Translations under genes and position numbers: made by a program
Source: a virus
Length of the DNA: 29,016 nt
Reading direction: 5' to 3' (one strand)
IMG/VR virus record: IMGVR_UViG_3300017750_000069
Span: 1-29,016 of that record
The notes under the pieces: model-generated
Seen by the model: the letters and a program-made list of their open reading frames with translations, nothing else
Databases searched by the model: none
What the model was told of the DNA's origin: nothing
Part shown: one piece after another, positions 1 through 6,873 of the stretch
How the letters are laid out: each line of letters opens with the position of its first letter
How positions within the stretch are numbered: position 1 is the stretch's first letter

Positions 1-576
1 GATATTGAGGCAGGAATCTCCGCAATGGAGGTGTTCATGCAACCCATATGGGACGAACAGAATCGCCTGATTTCAAATAAAAAGAAACGCTATACCCCGC
101 GAATGATTTATACACTGGGAAACCATGAGAATCGTATCGAGCGAGCCATCGAAAGTGATCCCAAACTAGAAGGATTGATTGGGTATAAGGATTTAAAATT
201 AGAGTCGTTTGGTTTTGAGGTTTACGACTATCTTGAAGTGGTCGTTGTGGACCAGATAGCCTACTCGCATTTCTTTACATCTGGCGTCATGGGTCGGCCT
301 GTATCCAGTGCTAGGAATATGCTCAGTAAGAAGATGATGTCCTGTATTATGGGTCATGTACAAGATAGAGACATCGCCTATGGCAGGAGGGCAGACGGTA
401 CAAATATTTTAGGCTTGTTTTCAGGGATTTACTACCAACATGATGAGGATTACTTAACCCCGCAAACCAACTCGTCATGGCGTGGCATATGGATGCTCAA
501 CGAGGTTGCCAATGGTGGTTGCGATGAACTGCCAGTGTCGATGAATTACCTACGAAAGAAATACCAAGGGAAATAA
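1..576 (+). CDS. Metallophosphoesterase (calcineurin-like), 5' truncated by window edge
   Basis: The reading frame is open from base 1, so the true start lies upstream; the first in-window ATG at 25 is probably internal. The protein has the GNHE motif (bases about 118-129) of calcineurin-like phosphoesterases and a later MGHVQ segment that resembles the C-terminal GH metal-ligand motif. The N-terminal DxH motif is missing because it would lie before the window. Such enzymes hydrolyse phosphodiester or phosphomonoester bonds with two metal ions; the phage substrate is unknown. It is transcribed rightward and ends 33 bases before a convergent operon, so it is probably the last gene of an early rightward operon. 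The stop codon lies just before the terminator hairpin of the opposite strand. Confidence 0.75.
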   Translation, partial: DIEAGISAMEVFMQPIWDEQNRLISNKKKRYTPRMIYTLGNHENRIERAIESDPKLEGLIGYKDLKLESFGFEVYDYLEVVVVDQIAYSHFFTSGVMGRPVSSARNMLSKKMMSCIMGHVQDRDIAYGRRADGTNILGLFSGIYYQHDEDYLTPQTNSSWRGIWMLNEVANGGCDELPVSMNYLRKKYQGK

Positions 577-577
577 A

Positions 578-599
578 AAGCCCCCATTTCTGAGGGCTT
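578..599 (-). terminator. Rho-independent terminator of the leftward small-gene operon
   Basis: A perfect 6-bp stem (AAGCCC at 578-583 with GGGCTT at 594-599) is followed, read leftward, by TTTTTATTT. It directly follows the stop of the leftward gene at 610-903. The T-tract exists only on the minus strand, so it should stop leftward transcripts best, although the hairpin lies directly behind the converging gene's stop codon as well. Confidence 0.75.
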
Positions 600-609
600 G
601 GCAGGATAA

Positions 610-903
610 TTAACAATACTGACTGAGATACTTTTTTGCTTCCAGTGCTGAACCTTTAAACCCTGATAATTTAATAGGTTCGGGGTTTCCTTTTAGTTTG
701 TATTGTACGTATGAATATTTACCCCATTGATTGCTAGATTTAACCCTGCGCTTTTCAAACTCATGGCCGTCTTTCTCAAGGTCGCAAATCCTAGCTGATA
801 GCTCAAATATGCCTAACTCCTTAAAACTTCTTAAACGGTTAATTGTGTGGCCTTTTTGCAGGTATTCTAATAGGCGTTGAGGTTGTGTAGAAATGTTATC
901 CAT
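610..903 (-). CDS. Small helix-turn-helix protein
   Basis: A 97-residue protein. Residues about 7-50 read as a winged-helix/HTH module of the short phage HTH_39 type: LLEYLQKGHTINRLRS, then ELGIFELSARICDLEKDG. The rest is basic and probably forms the wing and C-terminal tail. Its ATG overlaps the stop of the upstream gene by one base (TAATG), so translation is likely coupled. It is the last gene of the leftward operon and is followed by the terminator at 578-599. It probably binds DNA; the target is not apparent. Family assignment is from pattern recognition, not a search. Confidence 0.65.
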   Translation of the reverse strand: MDNISTQPQRLLEYLQKGHTINRLRSFKELGIFELSARICDLEKDGHEFEKRRVKSSNQWGKYSYVQYKLKGNPEPIKLSGFKGSALEAKKYLSQYC

Positions 904-1097
904 TACAGCGCCCCCATAATATGTATTTGGTAGCCTATGCCCACAATTAAAGCCACGGCAACACCTAGAACAAATGACGTAACATTATCCATCTGTCGAT
1001 CCTTGTCTTGCTCTTTCTCCCATGTTTTAAGGGCCAGATAACGTGCGGCTCTAGCTTGTGCGCGTAATGATAAAATATCGTCTTTAATCTTGCTCAT
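903..1097 (-). CDS. Small single-pass membrane protein
   Basis: A 64-residue protein of unknown function. Residues 1-38 are charged and probably helical; residues about 40-61 (SFVLGVAVALIVGIGYQIHI) form one hydrophobic segment. The start is well supported: GGAGGAAACAGCATGA gives a strong ribosome binding site, and the ATG overlaps the upstream TGA as ATGA. No phage lysis role is suggested by the context, because it lies in an early-looking operon far from the lysis genes. I do not recognise a family. Confidence 0.7.
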   Translation of the reverse strand: MSKIKDDILSLRAQARAARYLALKTWEKEQDKDRQMDNVTSFVLGVAVALIVGIGYQIHIMGAL

Positions 1098-1255
1098 GCT
1101 GTTTCCTCCTCGTCTAAGATTGAAAATGTAATTGTCACTCGCGTTCCATTAAAATCGACGTTTTCCTCGCGGTAGTTGCAAGCCATATTGGATGGCATTT
1201 CAGAGAGCCAATGCGTAAACTCGCTATGTTCATATAAATCATTAGTTTTATTCAT
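1094..1255 (-). CDS. Hypothetical protein, 53 aa
   Basis: The frame from ATG 1255 to TGA 1094 encodes 53 residues, starting MNKTNDLYEHSEF and ending ILDEEETA. It fills an otherwise empty gap between two genes. ATGA overlaps at both ends and a GGAGGAAACAGC ribosome binding site support it strongly. The protein is acidic, with no membrane segment or recognised domain. Its last four residues (EETA) match the end of the upstream gene, because the next gene's ribosome binding site is embedded in both ends. Confidence 0.75.
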   Translation of the reverse strand: MNKTNDLYEHSEFTHWLSEMPSNMACNYREENVDFNGTRVTITFSILDEEETA

Positions 1256-1563
1256 GCTGTTTCCTCCATGTTGTTTAGTTCATCAATTTTGGCTTCTGCT
1301 TCTTTGTATGTATTAAAAAAGAATTCTTCACCGTCGTTGTAATCTGTAACGATGTATTCGACATCATGCCCTAACATACTGGCAATTGTGATTCCGCTTT
1401 CTAATGCTATATAAACATACCCGCTATTAGCATTGAATCCGATACCGTCGTCCATTACATCGTAATACGTGCCGAGTTGGTTAGTTAATGCATCAAAGCA
1501 CTTAGCTAGTCCTTTTGTCTCGCAATAGGTAAAGCTTTTCAATCCGTGTATTTGTATAGTCAT
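1252..1563 (-). CDS. Hypothetical acidic protein, 103 aa
   Basis: A small, acidic, soluble protein with no motif I recognise. It contains aromatic-rich stretches (DGEEFFFNTYKEAEAKIDEL near residues 77-96), so it is probably an alpha/beta fold with a C-terminal helix. The start at 1563 has AGAGGA about nine bases upstream. The stop overlaps the next ATG as ATGA. It sits downstream of two hairpins at 1597-1631. Its position suggests an early accessory or host-takeover gene, which is inference from context only. Confidence 0.6.
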   Translation of the reverse strand: MTIQIHGLKSFTYCETKGLAKCFDALTNQLGTYYDVMDDGIGFNANSGYVYIALESGITIASMLGHDVEYIVTDYNDGEEFFFNTYKEAEAKIDELNNMEETA

Positions 1564-1596
1564 TTTATATATCCTCTGTTGTTTATGGGTCTCACT

Positions 1597-1631
1597 ACGC
1601 CCGAAGGCGTTTCGACTATACCCCTATAGTC
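1597..1631. other. Two adjacent RNA hairpins between leftward genes
   Basis: The first is ACGCC-CGAA-GGCGT (1597-1610); on the minus strand its loop is C(TTCG)G, the very stable tetraloop. The second is GACTATA-CCCC-TATAGTC (1614-1631), seven perfect base pairs. Neither is followed by a T-run on the minus strand, so a normal terminator is unlikely. They lie between the stop at 1645 and the start at 1563 and could act as a processing or stabilising element, or slow polymerase. Confidence 0.55.
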
Positions 1632-1644
1632 ATCATCAGGTGAG

Positions 1645-1965
1645 TTATACATATGCTTCAACATCCAAGAACTCAACTGGCTCTAGTCCGTTGCATGGAT
1701 AATCAGTGGTAATGATGCAATCAAATTCTGGGTATTGTTCTACTAACTCGCGAGTCGATTCAATCCAAACAATGTCCCAGCCACCTTCACCAGTTTCAGG
1801 GTTCTTTGTGTAACATTCCCAGCATTGTATGGGCTCTATTGAGAATACTTGATGATCTGCCATAAATTGACCAATAACCGATCCACAAACTCTCTCGCCT
1901 TTACGCTCTCGACCCTCACCAGTGTGATAAGAAACAAAGTAATCCTTAGTTGAAGTAATGTGCAT
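1645..1965 (-). CDS. Hypothetical protein, 106 aa, first gene of the leftward operon
   Basis: A small acidic protein with several aromatic and cysteine residues (CWECYTKNPETGEGGWDIVW near residues 48-67). The strand pattern resembles a compact beta-rich fold, but no family is recognised. The CxxC and the other cysteines are too few to claim a zinc site. It is the promoter-proximal gene behind the TTGACA/TAAATT promoter at 2000-2028, with AGGTAGA as a moderate ribosome binding site. Function unknown. Confidence 0.6.
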   Translation of the reverse strand: MHITSTKDYFVSYHTGEGRERKGERVCGSVIGQFMADHQVFSIEPIQCWECYTKNPETGEGGWDIVWIESTRELVEQYPEFDCIITTDYPCNGLEPVEFLDVEAYV

Positions 1966-1999
1966 ATCTATCTACCTATATATCAATGAATGTGTAACT

Positions 2000-2028
2000 A
2001 ATTTACTTTATACATTAACAACTGTCAA
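2000..2028 (-). promoter_or_regulatory. Leftward sigma70-like promoter
   Basis: On the minus strand TTGACA (2028-2023), a 17-base spacer and TAAATT (2005-2000) fit a sigma70 promoter with a perfect -35 and a 4/6 -10. The start would fall near 1993, leaving about 28 bases before the ATG at 1965. It would drive the small-gene operon down to the terminator at 578-599. Confidence 0.55.
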
Positions 2029-2121
2029 CACTGAATACACTATTTTTATATCGAATTCTTATAAGGACAAAGAATAAACTCACTTTTACTTATATATAAG
2101 GCTAAATAAGGCCGAATAATG

Positions 2122-2127
2122 TATAAT
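2122..2127 (+). promoter_or_regulatory. Perfect -10 box, probable late operon promoter
   Basis: TATAAT lies 92 bases before the putative terminase small subunit gene in the 253-base divergent gap (1966-2218). No good -35 box stands at the right distance, so it may need an activator or a phage factor. ATAAGGC is repeated just upstream (about 2096-2112). The rest of the gap is AT-rich and holds no gene. Confidence 0.4.
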
Positions 2128-2218
2128 CGAGGGATTCATTAAATATTTAAATCAATTAAATCAGAGCGATAGAATTTATTTATAGCTAATCAGACAATAT
2201 AAGACAGCAGGAGACACT

Positions 2219-2524
2219 ATGGGAAGGCCTAGAGGTAGCGGAAACAAGCCATTAAAACGGTTACTGGCGGATAGAATAGAAAAGAAGTACGGTAAAGAGT
2301 TTAACCCAGTGCTTTCCATGATTGATTCGTCCCTCAAGTTGCAGGAGATAGCGGAGCAGTCAGGAGAGGCGGCAGACTATAAAGCAAGTGTTGATGCTAT
2401 GGAGAAGGTTAGTAACTTCTTAGTGCCAAAACTACGCGCTATAGAACACAGCACAGGAAATGATGATCTTGTTATAAGTGTCAATCGAAAGCGCTTTGAC
2501 GGAGCCTCAACCGATAAGGACTAG
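2219..2524 (+). CDS. Putative terminase small subunit
   Basis: A 101-residue protein first in the late operon, upstream of the large terminase. It starts with a basic GRPRGSGNKPLKR segment that could bind DNA like an AT-hook. A helical region follows (about 15-80), with FLVPKLRAIEH before an extended tail. Size, charge and position fit a small terminase subunit, which recognises the packaging site and feeds DNA to TerL. No HTH is obvious and three small genes separate it from TerL, so the function is inferred mainly from context. GCAGGAGACACT upstream gives a strong ribosome binding site. Confidence 0.5.
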   Translation: MGRPRGSGNKPLKRLLADRIEKKYGKEFNPVLSMIDSSLKLQEIAEQSGEAADYKASVDAMEKVSNFLVPKLRAIEHSTGNDDLVISVNRKRFDGASTDKD

Positions 2525-2528
2525 GGCT

Positions 2529-2558
2529 GGATGAATATACAGTGGATGGATATACAGT
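2529..2558 (+). repeat. Tandem 15-bp repeat downstream of the putative TerS gene
   Basis: GGATGAATATACAGT (2529-2543) is followed at once by GGATGGATATACAGT (2544-2558), one mismatch in 15. It opens an odd-composition spacer that continues with eight C residues (2560-2567), GCGCGCGC and TGTGTGTATATATATAT (2575-2599), five C residues and nine A residues. Confidence 0.8.
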
Positions 2559-2623
2559 ACCCCCCCCTCCGAAGGCGCGCGCTGTGTGTATATATATATC
2601 CCCCGCAAAAAAAAATTAGATGA
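2531..2623 (+). CDS. Possible 30-aa ORF across the repeat spacer
   Basis: An ATG frame runs through the repeats and homopolymers and ends in TGA overlapping the next ATG (ATGA at 2620). AAGGA lies about ten bases upstream. The ATGA junction would explain why the next gene lacks its own ribosome binding site. However, the encoded peptide (MNIQWMDIQYPPLRRRA and onward) reads like translated simple sequence, so it may be only a coincidence. Confidence 0.25.
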   Translation: MNIQWMDIQYPPLRRRALCVYIYPPQKKIR

Positions 2624-2814
2624 CTATAATAAAGCTTAGACCTGATGCAGAAGACCTCATAGAAGCTCATATAAAGCGTTCTAAGGACTTTCTTTTAATA
2701 AGCATAGGCGATGTAGGGGTAGAGGTAGGAAGTACGCTTACAAGTGAACAGGAGCTGTTTTATTTAGAATTAGCAAAGTCATTAATTATAAAGGATTGGT
2801 TAGCTGATGATTGA
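2620..2814 (+). CDS. Hypothetical protein, 64 aa
   Basis: A small acidic protein, probably one beta-hairpin (FLLISIGDVGVEV) and a C-terminal helix. The pattern LISIGDVGVEVGSTLTSEQE resembles short phage proteins in which a variable part precedes a helix with SEQ. No function is known. There is no clear ribosome binding site at 2620; translation may depend on the upstream frame. It overlaps the next gene by eight bases. Confidence 0.55.
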   Translation: MTIIKLRPDAEDLIEAHIKRSKDFLLISIGDVGVEVGSTLTSEQELFYLELAKSLIIKDWLADD

Positions 2815-2989
2815 TTTAAATACGGATGAGCCTATTACGGATTCTGATTACGAGTTGATAGAGGCATTTTGTACAGCGTTAATAGATAAAGATCACTATG
2901 CGATGAAGGAAGTTTTATATATACTGCATGAAAAGATGTCTGGTGAGTGTGTTTGTTTAGAAGAAGAGTGTATATGCGGGAGATGGTAA
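2807..2989 (+). CDS. Hypothetical protein, 60 aa, Cys-rich C-terminus
   Basis: The first 44 residues are acidic and helical (DSDYELIEAFCTALIDKD). The end, ECVCLEEECICGRW, has four cysteines in CxC-x5-CxC form, which could bind a metal; this is inference. AAGGA 13 bases upstream, within the previous gene, supports the start. The next gene begins directly after its stop. Confidence 0.55.
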   Translation: MIDLNTDEPITDSDYELIEAFCTALIDKDHYAMKEVLYILHEKMSGECVCLEEECICGRW

Positions 2990-3184
2990 ATGGGCAAGAA
3001 AGGTCCGAATGTAGTTCATAGGTTAGAGAAAGAAACAAGAGATAGACACTTTCCTGAATACAATGGTGGTAAGGGTAGTCACCCTAGAAAGTCTACACCA
3101 GTCACAAGAGATAGATTCAAACTTAATTACGACAGTATCAATTGGGAGTATACTGGTAAAAGTTTTATTAAGTCTTCTAATTAG
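2990..3184 (+). CDS. Hypothetical basic protein, 64 aa
   Basis: A basic, glycine- and proline-containing protein without a hydrophobic core of usual size (MGKKGPNVVHRLEKETRDRH at the start), so it may be partly disordered or bind nucleic acid. The ATG follows the upstream TAA directly and has GGGAGATGG as ribosome binding site. It sits just before the large terminase gene. No family recognised. Confidence 0.55.
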   Translation: MGKKGPNVVHRLEKETRDRHFPEYNGGKGSHPRKSTPVTRDRFKLNYDSINWEYTGKSFIKSSN

Positions 3185-3192
3185 GAATAGTT

Positions 3193-4650
3193 ATGCGGAT
3201 TGAATATAACTTGATGCCACAGGGTCAAGTCCTCCAAGATTTTAATGATTGTCGTGCAAGAAACTCCTTTATTATGGGTCCGTTGGGATCAGGTAAGACA
3301 GTTCAATGTATTTTAAAACTGTTTGACTTAATGTGCGAACAGGAACCTGTCAAAGATAAGAAGCATAAAAACTACAATGTTCGTTTATCAAGGGTTATTG
3401 CGGCTCGTAACACCTATTCTGAACTGTTCTCTACTACGATTAAAGATTGGTTGGAGATACATGGGGAGTTAGGTGACTTCAAACAAGGTAATAAAGAACC
3501 TCCTACTCACTTTATACGCTTTAAACTAGACGATGGAACCTCTGTCCACTGTGATGTTGTGTTTATTGCGTTTGACCGTCCTGAACACGTTAAGAAAGCT
3601 AGGGGTATACAGACTACATGGGTGTGGTTAAACGAGACTAAGGAACACGCCAAGGCTGTTTTGGATATGTTAGACCTAAGACATGGTAGATATCCTTCTA
3701 ATAAGGAGGGTGCTCGTCCTACCCATCATGGAATTATAGGAGATAGTAACGCTCCTGATGAAGATCATTGGTATTTTAAACTAGCAGAGATAGAACGACC
3801 TGATAACTGGTCATTTTTTAGGCAGGCTGGTGGAGTTTTAAAAGATGGTGAGAATTGGATTATTAATGAAAAGGCTGAAAACCTTGATAACCTTCCTAAA
3901 GGATATTATGAAAGAGGATTACAAGGGAAGACAGATGATTGGATTAAGGTAAATCTAGCTAATGAATACGGATTTGTCTCTAATGGCAAGCCTGTACACC
4001 CTATGTATACGGATTCAGTCCACTGTCAGCACTTAGAATTCAAACCTGATAAGGCTACTCCTATTGTTTTAGGCTTTGACTTTGGGCGTACACCAGCTTG
4101 TGCGTTTATTCAAAGAACAGGCATAGGCAGATGGGTCTGTTTCGATGAGGTTGTGTTAACAGATTCTGGTGCTGTTGACTTTGCTCCTAGTTTAAAAAGA
4201 TATATTGAAGAAGTTTACCCTGATCACACGTTTAAAGGCTGGGGTGATCCCTCTGGTAACAATAAAAACCAATCTAATTCTGACACACCCTTTCAAATAA
4301 TGAGAGCCGCAGGGATTCCATGTCAACCTACAGCCTCTAATGACCCTATGAAACGTAGAGCCGCACTAGAAGTACCTATGAAAGAGATGTGTATGGATGG
4401 TAAACCTAGATTTATTGTCCTACCTAAAGCTTCTATGATTAGAAAAGGTCTACAAGGTGGCTTTTGTTACCGTCGAGTACAGACTACAGGGGAGCGATAT
4501 ACTGATGAACCTGATAAGAATGAATACTCACACCCTGTTGAGGCTCTTGAATACGCTTTACAAGGTGAGGGTGAGGGTCGTGCGGCACTAAGACGGACAG
4601 ATACATTCTCTAAACCTCACAAAGCAAAAGTACAGGTCAATGTCTTCTAA
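3193..4650 (+). CDS. terL: Terminase large subunit
   Basis: The 485-residue packaging motor cuts concatemeric DNA and pumps it into the prohead. The N-terminal ATPase has Walker A GPLGSGKT at 29-36 and a Walker B-like WVWLNE at 143-148, where the usual Asp is Asn. NetE-type WLNE is a form I know from related podoviral terminases. A C-terminal RNase H-like nuclease shows D296 in GFDFGR, D352 in GDPSG and a final HPVEALEY at 447-454. Length is normal. AGGAA precedes the ATG. It overlaps the next gene by 11 bases. The large-subunit call is firm. Confidence 0.95.
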   Translation: MRIEYNLMPQGQVLQDFNDCRARNSFIMGPLGSGKTVQCILKLFDLMCEQEPVKDKKHKNYNVRLSRVIAARNTYSELFSTTIKDWLEIHGELGDFKQGNKEPPTHFIRFKLDDGTSVHCDVVFIAFDRPEHVKKARGIQTTWVWLNETKEHAKAVLDMLDLRHGRYPSNKEGARPTHHGIIGDSNAPDEDHWYFKLAEIERPDNWSFFRQAGGVLKDGENWIINEKAENLDNLPKGYYERGLQGKTDDWIKVNLANEYGFVSNGKPVHPMYTDSVHCQHLEFKPDKATPIVLGFDFGRTPACAFIQRTGIGRWVCFDEVVLTDSGAVDFAPSLKRYIEEVYPDHTFKGWGDPSGNNKNQSNSDTPFQIMRAAGIPCQPTASNDPMKRRAALEVPMKEMCMDGKPRFIVLPKASMIRKGLQGGFCYRRVQTTGERYTDEPDKNEYSHPVEALEYALQGEGEGRAALRRTDTFSKPHKAKVQVNVF

Positions 4651-5002
4651 ACTACCATCTAAAGTTTATGTGGTTTTCGAGGATGATAGTGATAGATGGT
4701 GGTCTTTTTTGTTAAAAAAGGGCTGTCGACACTGCTTTTTAATCAAACCTGTACCAAATTCTTACATTATCTACGGAAAATCGTTCAAAAGTTTTGATTT
4801 ATTTACTGTTAATGACCAAAAGAGTATAATCGACGGTATCTATACAATGAAGGATTACACTCCAAAAGAATGTAAAAGATCACTGTTTATGTTGAATACT
4901 TGTGTTGGACATATCAAACAGATATTAGGTATTAATAATCCTTTCATTCTAACGCCCTACCAACTATTAAAATATTTGAGGAAGCATAATGAAACGACCT
5001 AA
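4640..5002 (+). CDS. Conserved phage Cys/His protein, possibly NlpC/P60-like (permuted)
   Basis: A 120-residue protein lying between TerL and portal. Motifs: DRWW at 18-21, GCRHCF at 28-33, then NTCVGHIKQILG at 86-97 and ITPYQLLKYL-like sequence at the end. A His near the N-terminus and a Cys at the start of a later helix is the order seen in circularly permuted NlpC/P60 (papain-like) enzymes, with H31 and C88 as candidates. Related small proteins occur near terminase or portal genes in other phages and are usually unnamed. A thiol hydrolase or protease role is inference. It overlaps both neighbours (11 and 14 bases). Confidence 0.55.
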   Translation: MSSKLPSKVYVVFEDDSDRWWSFLLKKGCRHCFLIKPVPNSYIIYGKSFKSFDLFTVNDQKSIIDGIYTMKDYTPKECKRSLFMLNTCVGHIKQILGINNPFILTPYQLLKYLRKHNETT

Positions 5003-5276
5003 GATTCCAGAGCCTACTGCTCAAGAACTAGCTGTAGTTGAACGCCAAAGCAGACAACTTGACGAAGAAATGGAAGAAAATGAAAAAAGACTTAAGGCTA
5101 TTGCTCGCGGCAAGCTAGGTTCAAAATCATTGTTAGCTAAAGCTGGGTCTGCTAAAAGTGCAACGCGCGGTGCTTCTACAATGAGTGGTATGGGATACTC
5201 TGGTGGTGGTATGGCTGGTAGTAGTGGAGCAAGAAGTGGCAACAGCATGATAGGCTCATTAACAAAACTGCGTTAA
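4989..5276 (+). CDS. Small phage structural-type protein with glycine-rich tail
   Basis: A 95-residue protein. Residues 10-45 form a charged, probably coiled-coil helix (EMEENEKRLKAIARGK). Residues 60-95 are Gly/Ser/Met-rich and probably disordered (SGMGYSGGGMAGSSG). Short proteins of this shape often stand just upstream of portal genes in podoviruses; their role is not settled. GAGGAAG upstream of the ATG is a strong ribosome binding site. The reverse-strand frame here is a shadow of the biased composition. Confidence 0.6.
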   Translation: MKRPKIPEPTAQELAVVERQSRQLDEEMEENEKRLKAIARGKLGSKSLLAKAGSAKSATRGASTMSGMGYSGGGMAGSSGARSGNSMIGSLTKLR

Positions 5277-5301
5277 GCTACTACAATTTTAAGGATTTCA
5301 A

Positions 5302-6873
5302 ATGAAACTTCCAAAAGAGTTAGGTTCGCTTCAAGATTTAAAAACAAGAGAATCCCAAGCGTTTAACAGAATGAGATCATGGCATGAACTGTTAGATGAT
5401 TGCTATGAATACTTCCTTCCAAACAGAAACTTGTTTGATACCGTTGTATCAGGCCAGAAAAAAATGGATCGAATCTTTGACTCTACTGCTATTGAAGCTA
5501 TCCAACAAGGAGCTAGTAAACTACAAGAGAACATAGCGCCTATATGGAGTAACTGGGCTACCTTTGCCCCTTCTGTTAGTGTTATGCAACAGCTAGATTC
5601 TGGTCAATACGATGTTACAGAAGAAGATATTAGACAAAACCTAGAGACACAAGCAGAGATTGTTTTTGATTACATTAATCGCTCTAACTTTGCTACTCAA
5701 TTCTACGAACACGCTCTTGATCTACTTGTAGGTACAGGAACATTACGGATAGATGAGACTGACGAAGACAATATGCCTTTGGTGTTCAACGCTATTCCGC
5801 AAAAAGGGATTGCATTTGAGGAAGGTCCATACGGTTCTATTGAAACGCATTGGCGTAGAATGAATGTTAAGGCTCGTAACCTTAAAAGACAGTGGAGAGG
5901 GTTCAAACCTTCTGAAGCTGTTATTAATCTTATACAGAATCAACCTGATACAGACGTAGAAATTAGTGAAGGCGTAGTCTATATGCCTAAAGCTAAAACT
6001 TATTATGGTTGTGTATGGGTAACAGGCGAAGATCGCATTAGTTGGATGGAAGACTTTGGCCCATCTAGCCCTTGGGTTACTGGTCGTTACTCTAAAGTTT
6101 CTGGTGAAATACGTGGTCGTGGTCCTGCTGTCCAAGCATTGCCTGATGTACGCTCACTTAACAAAGTAAAAGAGTTTGTCCTACAGAAAGCCGCTATCGA
6201 CCTGTCAGGTATGTACACAGCAACTGATGATGGCGTAACTAATCCATACAATATAGTTATAAGTCCGGGGGTTGTTATTCCAGTTGGTTCTAATAACTCA
6301 TCTAATCCGTCTATACAAAGATTAGACACAGGAGCTAACCTTGCGTTGGCGCAGTTTGAGATGCAAGACCTACAAATGTCTATCAAACGTGCGTTGTTTA
6401 ACGATTTAAGAGATCCTAGTGGGGCTGTACGCTCTGCAACAGAAGTAGCTATTGAGTCAAGAGAGCTTGCTAAAAGAATAGGCTCTGCATTTGGTAGACT
6501 ACAGACAGAAGTTCTTGTCCCTATTCTTAAAAGAGTTGTTTACATTCTTACTCGTAGAGGATTACTCCAGCCACTACAGTTAGATGGTCGTGATATAGAG
6601 ATCAAATTCTTGTCTCCTTTGGCTAAAGCACAAGATGCTGAAGATATTATCAATGTCCAACAAGCTGTACAGTTTGTCTTACAGAATGCTGGCCCAGATC
6701 AAGCATCTATTGGATTTAAGCAGGAAGACTTTGGCACATGGGTAGCATCTAAGACAGGAATGCCAGCAGAGCTAGTTAGAACACCTGCTGAAAAAGCACA
6801 AGTTATACAGGCTGGTGCTGAAGCGGCCCAAGCTGGAATGATTAAACAACAAGCTCCGATGCCTCTGCAATGA
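5302..6873 (+). CDS. Portal (head-tail connector) protein
   Basis: A 523-residue protein matching the podoviral head-to-tail connector family. Family features seen are RSWHELLDDCYEYFLPNR at 25-42, KKMDRIFDSTAIEAIQQGAS at 53-72 and the following NIAPIWSNWATF. It forms the twelve-subunit ring at the special vertex, through which TerL packs and the tail attaches. Length is typical. The Gln/Ala-rich C-terminus (QAGAEAAQAGMIKQQ) is usual for these proteins. AAGGA precedes the start, and the stop overlaps the next ATG (ATGA). Confidence 0.92.
   Translation: MKLPKELGSLQDLKTRESQAFNRMRSWHELLDDCYEYFLPNRNLFDTVVSGQKKMDRIFDSTAIEAIQQGASKLQENIAPIWSNWATFAPSVSVMQQLDSGQYDVTEEDIRQNLETQAEIVFDYINRSNFATQFYEHALDLLVGTGTLRIDETDEDNMPLVFNAIPQKGIAFEEGPYGSIETHWRRMNVKARNLKRQWRGFKPSEAVINLIQNQPDTDVEISEGVVYMPKAKTYYGCVWVTGEDRISWMEDFGPSSPWVTGRYSKVSGEIRGRGPAVQALPDVRSLNKVKEFVLQKAAIDLSGMYTATDDGVTNPYNIVISPGVVIPVGSNNSSNPSIQRLDTGANLALAQFEMQDLQMSIKRALFNDLRDPSGAVRSATEVAIESRELAKRIGSAFGRLQTEVLVPILKRVVYILTRRGLLQPLQLDGRDIEIKFLSPLAKAQDAEDIINVQQAVQFVLQNAGPDQASIGFKQEDFGTWVASKTGMPAELVRTPAEKAQVIQAGAEAAQAGMIKQQAPMPLQ

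Noticed and set aside
2219-2524. HTH transcription regulator instead of TerS
   Set aside because: No recognisable HTH; first gene of the late operon, close to TerL, so a small terminase is more likely, though not proven.
4825-4833. TATAATCGA as an extra promoter
   Set aside because: It lies inside the Cys/His protein gene, far from any start, without a -35 box; it shares TATAATCGA with 2122 and 22644 probably by chance.
5021-5248. Reverse-strand frame opposite the glycine-rich protein gene
   Set aside because: The Pro/Leu/Ser-rich peptide is a mirror of the Gly/Ser/Lys codons on the other strand; the plus-strand gene has a strong ribosome binding site and operon context.
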